A DNA stretch of 64,000 bases, taken from Pseudomonas sp. TCU-HL1 (GTDB lineage Bacteria > Pseudomonadota > Gammaproteobacteria > Pseudomonadales > Pseudomonadaceae). The DNA is taken from NCBI RefSeq assembly GCF_001708505.1, contig NZ_CP015992.1:4278001-4342000 (forward strand), given 5' to 3'. How positions within the stretch are numbered: the stretch's first letter is position 1; each line of letters starts with the position of its first letter. Positions 18,178 through 27,200 of the stretch are shown here, piece after piece. A program made the position numbers and the translations under genes. The notes below the pieces were generated by a model. The model was not told the origin of the DNA. It did no database searches and worked only from the letters and a program-made list of their open reading frames with translations.

Positions 18178-18186
18178 TAAAACGAC
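18173..18186. promoter_or_regulatory. FleQ-box-like sequence overlapping the -35 of gene 1
   Basis: GTCAATAAAACGAC matches the published FleQ consensus (GTCaNTAAAtTGAC) in all but two positions and overlaps the -35 hexamer, a position expected for repression. In P. putida GB-1, MopA-dependent Mn oxidation was unmasked by loss of FleQ (established knowledge); a direct site here is inference. The paralogue has only about 8 of 14 matches at the equivalent place. Confidence 0.5.
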
Positions 18187-18456
18187 GAAATATGTTTCTA
18201 AATGTTAAAACAATATAAACAATTGAATTGTAAGGAAAAATATCTAATAGCAGGCATGATCTCGAGTTCAATATGCGGCAGCACTCTTTCACCGCCTCTG
18301 GCACGCTCTTCTCCGAAAAGCTGAAACCCGCATTCCAGAGCGGCTACATCGGCCATTCCCACTTATCAGCGGAATACAACCGCTGACTCAAATGGGATAT
18401 CCGGGCATTTCAGGGGCATCTTTCTTGCTAGGGAAAAGACTGTCTTCCAGGCATGA

Positions 18457-21256
18457 AAAAGGGGGTGAAGCGCCAGGCGCTTCACCCCCCTTTTTTCTTT
18501 CTTTACCGCAGACGGCTGGCGATGCCTCCTCAGGTCGCCAGGATGAAGTCGGTCTGATCGACGTTAGCGCTCGCCACCCCCACCAGGGTGATGCTGTCCG
18601 TGCCGATGCTCACCAAGGTGTTCGCCCCCTGCGCCGCGATGCTGACACTGGCCACGAAGGTCGCCGCGGTGATGCCCAGCCCGGAGATATCCAGCAGGTC
18701 CTGGCCGTTCAGCGGATCGGCATCGAAGCCTGCGGCGATCTGATCGAGGCCAAAGCCGGCCGCGCCGAACACGAACACATCGTTGCCCGTCCCGCCGTCC
18801 AGGCTGTCGTTGCCGGCGCCGCCTTCCAGGCGGTCATTCCCCGCTCCGCCACTCAGGCTGTCGTTGCCGACGCCGCCGACCAGCGCGTTGCCCAGGTCGT
18901 TGCCGATCAGCGTGGCATTGCCGATGCCGACATAGCTCAGGCTCTCCAGGTTGGCGCCGAGCGTGTAGTTGCTCGTCGCCAGCACCGTGTCGAGCCCACC
19001 CGTCGCAGTTTCCACGATAACGTCCGCCACGCTGTCGACCCGGTAGGTGTCGTTGCCGTTGCCACCCACCATGCGGTCATTGCCCAGTCCACCGTCCAGG
19101 GTGTCGGCGCCATCGCCACCATTCAGCGTGTCGTTGCCGGCACCACCGAACAGACTGTCGTCCCCGCTACCGCCGGTGATCACGTTGGCCTGGGCGTTGC
19201 CCGTACCGCTGAACGGCCCACTACCGATGAAGGTCAGGTTCTCCAGATTGACGTTGCTGTTCAGGGTGTAGCTGGCCAGGCTGGTCTGCACCAGGTCGGT
19301 GCCTCCCCCCACTCCCTCGACCACCGTGTCAGCGACATCGTCCACCACATAGGTGTCGTTGCCGAGACTGCCGTTCATCAAGTCGGCACCAGTCCCACCA
19401 TCCAGCCGGTCGTTGCCGATACCACCGCCGAGCGAGTCGGTACCTGCGCCGCCCTGCAGGGTGTCGTCGCCATCGCCACCACTGAGTTGGTCATTGCCCT
19501 CCAGCCCACCGAGGATGTCGTTCCCCTCCAGGCCTCTGAGGAGGTCGTTGCCGATATCACCCTGCAGGTTGTTGTTCAGCACGTTACCCTGCAGGGTGCC
19601 ACCGACGGCACGCTCCAGCCGGCCGTTCTCCACGTTGGCGAGCAGGGTGTAACTGGCCGCCGTCGAGATCACCAGGTCGGTGCCGCGGTTAACGCCTTCG
19701 ACGGTGTTGTCGCCCACGGTATCCACCCGGTAGGTATCGTTACCCGCCCCCCCCACCAGGGTGTCGTTGCCGGCGCCGCCGTCCAGGGTGTCGTTGCCGG
19801 ATCCGCCGGCGAGGACGTTGGCCTGGGCGTTGCCGGTGCCGCTAAAGTTGCCGGTGCCGCTGAAGGTCAGGTTTTCCACGTTGGCGACGGCCGCCATCGA
19901 GTAGCTACCCAGCGCGGTCCGCACCTCGTCGACGCCCTGACCAGCCAACTCGGTGACCCCATCACTGAGGTGATTGACGACATAGATATCGTTACCGACG
20001 CCCCCCGCCATGGTGTCGATACCAGTGCCGCCATCGAGCAGGTCGTTGCCGACGCCACCGATCAGGCTATCACTGCCATTGCCCCCGAACAGCCGGTCGT
20101 TGCCGCCCAGGCCGCTGAGCGTGTCATCGCCCACATCGCCCCTGAGGGTGTTGTCCAGGCCATTGCCGGTGCCCACGTAGTTGCCACTGCCGATGAAGGT
20201 CAGAATCTCGAAGTTGGCGAGGAGTTGATAGTTGAGCAGCGACGTCCGCACTTCGTCGGTACCGCCTCCCACGCCCTCGGCCACGGTGTCGCCGGCATCG
20301 ACCAGGAAGACATCGTTGCCAATACCACCGCCCATGATGTCGCTGCCGGCCCCGCCATCCAGGATGTCGTTGCCGTCGCCGGCACTGAGGATGTCATTGC
20401 CGGCACCGCCCGTGAGCACGTTGGTGCCGACATTGCCCCTGAAGACATCGTTGAAGGCGCTGCCGACCAGGTTCTCCATGCCGCTCAGGGTGTCGCTACC
20501 GGCGCCGCCGGTGGCTTGCGCCGTGGCGATGCCGAGATCCACCGTGACTCCGGCGGTGGCCGAGGCATAGGTCGCGGTATCGATGCCGGCCCCGCCGATC
20601 AGGCTGTCATTGCCCGCCCCCCCTTCGAGGGTATCGTTGCCGGCGCCGCCAGTGAGGACGTTGTTCAGCCCGTTGCCGCTGCCGGTGAAATTACCAGTAC
20701 CGGTGAAGGTCAGGTTCTCGACGTTGGCGCCCAGGCCGTGGTTCAGCAGGCTGGTGCGCACCGTGTCGGTGCCCTCGTTGAGGAGCTCGACCGCTACGTC
20801 ATCGGCGTTGTCGACGATGTAGGTGTCGTTGCCGAGGCCGCCGGTCATCCGGTCGGGCCCCGCACCGCCATTCAGGGTGTCGTTGCCGGCCAGGCCGAAC
20901 AGCTCGTCCGCCCCTGCCGTAGTGCTGTCAGCGGCGTCGAGGACATCGACGCCCGGCGTGCCGGTGATCACCCTGCCGACCACGGTGCTGGCCGCGGAAA
21001 TCACCAGCTCCGGATTGCCGAGGGCGTCGGTGTAGCTCACCAGCACCCGCAGGTGCTTGCCGACGTGGTCCGGCGCGATGGGCGTGAAGCTGGCGCTGGT
21101 GGCCCCGTCGATATTGATGCCGTCGGCCTGCCACTGGTAGCTCACCGACAGCGGATCAAAGCCATCGGCATCGGTGAAGGCGATGTTCGCGCTCAACGCA
21201 TGGGTCGCGGTCGGCGTGGTATCGCTGAGTGTCACCGCGCCCACCGGCAGGTTGTT
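18457..21256. repeat. 3' module duplicated between the two peroxidase genes (copy 2)
   Basis: Direct repeat of 6179-8977. It encodes the last ~908 residues (Ig-like domain, RTX array, C-terminal secretion end) plus the 3' untranslated region and terminator of gene 2. Reading frames on both strands are the same in the two copies, so identity holds at nucleotide level and not only in protein sequence. Confidence 0.9.
18461..18490 (-). terminator. Intrinsic terminator behind giant peroxidase gene 2
   Basis: The same hairpin as at 6183-6211, with C6 instead of C5 before the T-run. It lies 39 bp past the stop of the 3810-aa gene and separates it from the promoter region of gene 1. Confidence 0.85.
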
Positions 21257-24200
21257 AATAGCGCTGTCACCCGCCACCACTACGGGCTCGGTGGGCAGCG
21301 AGAACGCGGTTTCCAGCACACCCTTGGCATCCTGGTAGACCGCCATCACCCGCAGCCGCAGCCCGGCCAGGTCCGCCGTGGGCTGGAAGCTGGTGCCGAC
21401 GGTCCGGGCGACTTCGCCGGCGGCCACGCCGACAATGTCCACGTACAGGCCCGAACCCGCCGCGGTTTCCACCTGCCAGTAATAGGACACCGGACCGGTG
21501 ATCTCGCCACCACTGGCGCTGTTGTCGGGATCGACTAGGTCACCCAGCTCCACCGAAAGCGTTTGACCAGCGGCCGGGGTGAGATCACTGAACCGCGGCG
21601 TACCGACGGAAGCCGAGTTGGGCGTCGCGGCCGCCAGCAAGGGCTGGTCGACCGAGAAGACCTGGTCAGCAAACTGCAACCTTTCGATGCCGTGCAGGCG
21701 ATCGATGCCGTCGACGCCGATACCAATGATGTTACCGGCGGCATCGATCAGGTTATGGGTGACGGTGATCACGCCATTGGCATCGGGGGCGGATATGTCG
21801 TATTCGCCGGCGGAACCGGAGAACACTGCGGTGTCGAAGTCGTTACTGCCCTGCAGGATCTCCCGGACTATCACCAGTTGCCCAGGGTTGTAGGTGCCGT
21901 TCACCATCTTCGACACCATCTCGGTCATGCTGTTGAAGCTGGCGATTTCCGGGCCCGTACCGTCGACGTTCTGGCGCACGCTGATGCGCACGTTCAGCCA
22001 TTTGTCGCCGTCAATCAGATCATTGCCGCCACGGCCCTCGATGATGTCGCCACCGCTACCACCGAGGATGATGTTGCCGCCATCGAAGAAGGTGACAGGG
22101 GCTCCCGATGTGGCGCCGAGCATCTGGTTGAGGAAGTCCTGCAGGCCGGAAATCAGCGCGATGTTGGTCAGCACGCTGCCCTTGGCACCAGCGGTGGGCA
22201 GTGTGGTCGGATCGGCATCGTCGCCGCGCAGCACGTCGCCATGGGCCGAACCGGAAAGCCCCTCGACGAAGTCGAAGCGGGTCAGCACAGAGGCGCCGGA
22301 ACCGGGCGCCACCGGCTGGTCGAAGAAGCGGTCGGTGAGGTCGATGGTCACTCCCAACGCGTCATTCTTGAAGGTCGCCCAGTCGTAGCCGGAGGCACCG
22401 ATGTAACGGTCACCCTGGCCAGCGCTGCCGACCATGATGTCGTCTCCACCTTCAGCGTTGAACTTGTCGTTCTCGCCGCTGCCGATGTAGACGTCGTTGC
22501 CGGCGATCGGGTCGTTGCCGGCCGGGTCGAAGTTGTCGCCGGGTGCGCCGTCGGAAGTGCCGGCCTCCAGCCAGTCGTCGCCTTCGTTACCCATGTCCTG
22601 CTCGTTGGCCTTCGAGCCCAGGATGAAGTCGTTGCCTTGGCCGCCGAAGGCTTCGCTGGCGTCTTCACCGGTGATGATGAAGTCCTGGCCGAAGCCGCCG
22701 AGGATCAGGTTGACGCCATTGCCGCCCTGGATCACGTCGTTGCCGTTGTCACCCTTGATGTTGTCGTCGCCACCCACGTCCGTGATGATGTCGTCGCCGT
22801 CGCCACCATTGATGAAGTCGTTGCCGTAGCCGCCATCCAGGCGGTCGTTGCCGCCGTCGCCGTAGAGGGTATCGTCACCCTCGCTGGAGCGCAGGATGTC
22901 GTTGTTGGCGCTACCACCCAACACCACATGGTCGGGCCCGCGGTACAGCAGGTAGTTGGTATCCGCTCCAGCGGTAGCCGGGTTGTCGCGGTCCACCAAC
23001 GGCAGCAGCGGGTTGTCGCCCAGCGGGTCGTCGCGGCCACTAACGCCCAGGCCGGTGTGCTGCAGCAGCGGGTTGACCTCCAGGGTGAAGGCCGGCGTCA
23101 GGAAGACGATACCCGGCAAGTGAGTGGCATGGGTGTTGGCCATGATCAGCTTGCTGAAGGAGTTGCCCTCCAGCTCGGCGTTGAAGTTCAGGCCGGCAGT
23201 GCGCTCCAGGTAATAGAAACGGTCACCGTCCTGGAGTTTCTCCAGCTGGTTCTCGAACACGAAGTTGAAGGTCGAGCCCAGCATGCCGCCAAAGGGCGTG
23301 ACCTTCTCGGCCAGGCCACCGATCCAGAAGTCCACCAGGTTCAGGCCGGTCTCAAGGGTTGCCCAGGCGCCGGTACTGTTGAGGAAGTCCAGCCGGTCTG
23401 CGGGCGCGCTCGCTCCGCCGAGGACGATGGCAGTAGCCGCCGCGCGCTTGTCGGCCAGCGTGGTGGCGCCGACGATGTCCGCGTGGGTGCCATATGCGGC
23501 AATGAAGTTGATCAACGACTCCGCATGTTTCAGGTGCATCACCATGTCGGCCCAGCTGACGTAGGGCTTCAGGTTGCTGTCGCCAGTGGCTTCATAGAAC
23601 TGCGCGCGGGCATGGTTGAGCGTTGCCACACCCGTGTCGCGACCACGGGCGATGTTCAGTGCGGCCAGGTCCAGCGGCAGGCCCACCAGGTTGTTGCGCA
23701 GGGCCTCGGTGACGAACTCGTCGATCTGGTTGCCCACGGTGCGGGTCACGCCACGGACGATGGCGCTAGTGGCGTCTTCCGGGGTCAGGCCGCTGGCGGC
23801 ATAGGCCAACGGGTTGAGGAAGGCGGCGATCAGGCCCAGTTGCTGGTCATTGGTCGGGTGCAGCGGGTCGACGGTGACCGGGTTGAAGTTGGCGTCGAAG
23901 CGATCCACCGTCTCGGTCAGCATCGAGTGGCCGAAGCGGTAAATCGTGTGGGCGAACTCGGCAACGATCGACGGGTCGAGGTTGACGTCGTAGACCTGGG
24001 TCGGCGCGAAGAACGGGTCGACGTTAGGCTGGATGGTCCGGGCGAACTCTTCGAACACCAGGTGCTGGTACTGCATTTCAGTACCGAACTTGGCGGTCTG
24101 GAACAGCCGCTCGCCGTTCCATTGCAGTGCCGCGATCTCGGCCGGGGTGGTTGGGAAGGTGGTGACCGGGGTCAGCAGCCACTCGTTGATGAAGGCCACG

Positions 24201-27200
24201 TCATTGCTGGCCAGCACGGTGGTCTTGGTCTGTTCCACCAGGCGGTTGTGCTCGGAGTGGAAGATCGCATGCACGGCGGTCAGGCCGATGTTCTCGTTGA
24301 CCCGGCCGTCACCGGCCATGTAGTGGGCGTCCAGAAGGTCGCCGTCGTAGGTACCGGCCGGCTGGGGAACTCCGGCCTGGCTGTTGATCACACCGTCGTT
24401 GTCCCGTACCAGGCCCGGCGCTGCCGACGGATCGGCGGCGTGGGCGATATCGATGAGGAACTGGTGCCCGGTGCCAACCGCACCGGCCAGGTTGATTCCC
24501 AGTCCGCCATTGGCTGCCGGATTGCCCTCAACCAGCACATCGTCACCGGTACCCGCCACCCCGTCCGGGCCTGGGAACACCACCTGCGGGAAGCCATTCG
24601 GCCCCTTGATGAAGTTGCCATAGTCATCGGTGGCCAGCAGCGGTACATCGAACACATTGGCGTCGGTCAGGTTGATCCCGAGGACATCACGGGCCTGGGC
24701 CTTTACCACCGCCCAGGTGGCCATGCCACCGATATCCACATCGTCGGAGGTGCCGAACTCGCCATCGGCACCCAGGTTGCGGTTGGTGATCAGCTCACCG
24801 GTGGCCTTGGGTCCAGTGGGCGTGGAGATGTACTCGCGCAGAAACACCTGGTGCGACGGGTGCGAGCTGTAGGTCTGGTTCTGGTCGACGAAGGGCGAGG
24901 TGGTGTTCTCGTTCTGCCCTGGCACGCCGCCCACCTGCGTGGCGCGGGTCAGTACCATGAAGTTGGTCGGGCTGCCGGCCACGAAGCGCGGATCATCCAG
25001 CTGCAGCGGGATAAACACGGCGCCACTGCCGCCCTTGGTGACCAGATCCAGGCCATGGTCGAAGAACTGCCCGAAGAAGGTCATCCAGGCGTTGAACGGC
25101 GCGGTCAGCCCGGCATCCGGCATCTCGTTGGGGATGAAGTTCACCTGCTGGTCGTCGGCGGTGCCGAACAAACCATCCAGGCCGGGACTGGTCACCAGGG
25201 TGGAGCCATCGGTACCGGCCGCAGCGGCCACCGCCGCCGGGTTGTTGTTGGTCTGATCGACGATCAGGTTGCTGATGGTGCGTGGAGCCGTGTCCACCAC
25301 GCTGGTGGATGAGTTGTAGTTGGTATTGGTGATCGGGAAATTCGGATCAGCCTGCCCATTGGTGAACTCCGCAGGTAGAAGCCGCGGGAAGGCATTGTCG
25401 GCAGCGCCGAACTGGCTCTGGTCGATGCCGGAGAAGTTCAGCAGGTTGTTGAATTCACCGGTGACGGTACGCAGGCCGGCCGATGCGCGCACGTTGGGCA
25501 CCAGGGACAGCAGGTCGGCACCATTGGCATGGGCCTCGGCGATGCGGATCTGGTTGAGGATGAAGTCCAGGTCCGAACGTACCAGTTGCACGCCAGGACC
25601 GCTCGCAGTGATCGCAGGCCCAGGATCGACCGCCGTAGTGGGCGGCGGCGGGGTGAAGGGATCGACCGCTACCGTCGGTGCCGAGAACACCTGCTCGGTC
25701 ACGCCGTGGGCATCCTCGTAGATACCCTTCACACGGATGGCCAGGCCAGCGACGTCAGGGGTGATGCGATAGCGCAGCCCATTGGCGCTTTGGAAGGCCA
25801 GGTCGCCCGCCGGAGCGGCAATGATGTCCTCGAACACACCGGTTCCCGGATTGCGCTCCACCTGCCAGACATAGGTGACGTTGGTGATGGCGCCCGGATT
25901 GTCGGCGTCGGTGACACCAGCTGCGGAGACGGTCAGGAAATCGCCCACCTGCAAGGTGCCGCCATTGCTGTCAGCGATGCTCAGCGACCCCACCGGCTCG
26001 GCGTTCAGACCGGCCACCAGTACCTGGGTAGCGTCGGAGAACTGGATGCGTTCGACGTTGGTCAGGCGGTCGATGCCGTCACGACCCGCCACCGAGTCGG
26101 TCACCGTGAAGGAGCCGTCGGCGTTGGCCACCACTGAGTACTCGCTGGCCAGGCCCTGGTAGTTGGCGGTGTCGAAGGCGGTGCCGCCGTTGAGCAGTTC
26201 ACGCACCGCCACCAGTTGGCCAGGGTTGTAGGTGTGATCCAGCATCCGCGGAATCAGGTCGACCATGCTGTCGAAGGTGGCGATCTCCGGACCGCTGCCG
26301 TCGACATTGGCACGCACGCTGATGCGCACGTTCAGCCACAGGTCACCGTCGATCAGGTCATTGCCACCGCGGCCCTCCATGATGTCGCTGCCGCCACCAC
26401 CGAGGATGATGTTGCCACCGATGAAGGTGTCGACCAGGTCGTCCGCGGTACCGAGGATGGCGTCCGCACCGACGCGGGCCTGGTCGCCGAGGAAGGCGCG
26501 CAGGCCGGTGATCAGGTCGAGGTTGGTCAGCGCACCGCCGGTGGCGCCGCCATGGTCGACGATGGTGGTCGGGTCGACGTCGTCACCGCGCAGGATGTCG
26601 GCGAAGCCCGAACCGGACAGGCCTTCCACTTCAGCGAAACGGTCGAAGATCGAGGCCGGCGATTGCGCTACCGGGAAGGCGATGTGGTCACCCACTTCAC
26701 CAATGCCGAGAAAGGCCGCCAGGGCCAGGTCGACGGTGACGCCGATGTTGTCGTTCTTGTAGGTGACCCAGTCATAGCCGGACATGCCGTCCATCTTGTC
26801 CTGGGCATCGCTGCCCACGAAGATATCGTCACCACCCTCCCCGATCATCTCGTCGAAGCCGCCACCCCCAATGAACACGTCGTGGCCGATCACGTTGTCA
26901 GCCAACAGGGGCGCGAAGTTGTCGCCGGGTGCGCCATCCTGGGTACCCCACTCGATCCAGTCGTCACCCTCGTTACCCGTGGGTGGCAGGCTGGTCTTGG
27001 CGCTGTAGATGAAGTCGTCGCCCTGCCCGCCAAAGGTGGTTGACATGTCTTCGACGGTGGCGATGAAGTCCTTGCCGTTGCCGCCGAGGATCAGGTTGCC
27101 GGCGCCGCCGGCCATCATGTTGCCAACTACGATCACATCGTTGCCGTCGCCACCCTCCATGCGGTTGTCGCCGCCCGCGTCGGAGATAATGTCGTCGCCG

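Larger units (their letters stand above)
17759..18460. other. Intergenic region between the two giant genes
   Basis: Apart from the promoter, upstream ORF and FleQ-like site it holds an AT-rich stretch at about 18176-18260, unlike the GC-rich surroundings. This contains a small palindrome, ACAATT-G-AATTGT, at 18219-18231, a possible operator or MvaT/H-NS-type target. Transcript-sense CAGGGA at 17928-17923 is shared with the other leader and resembles an RsmA (CANGGA) site. I see no other gene here. Confidence 0.5.
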
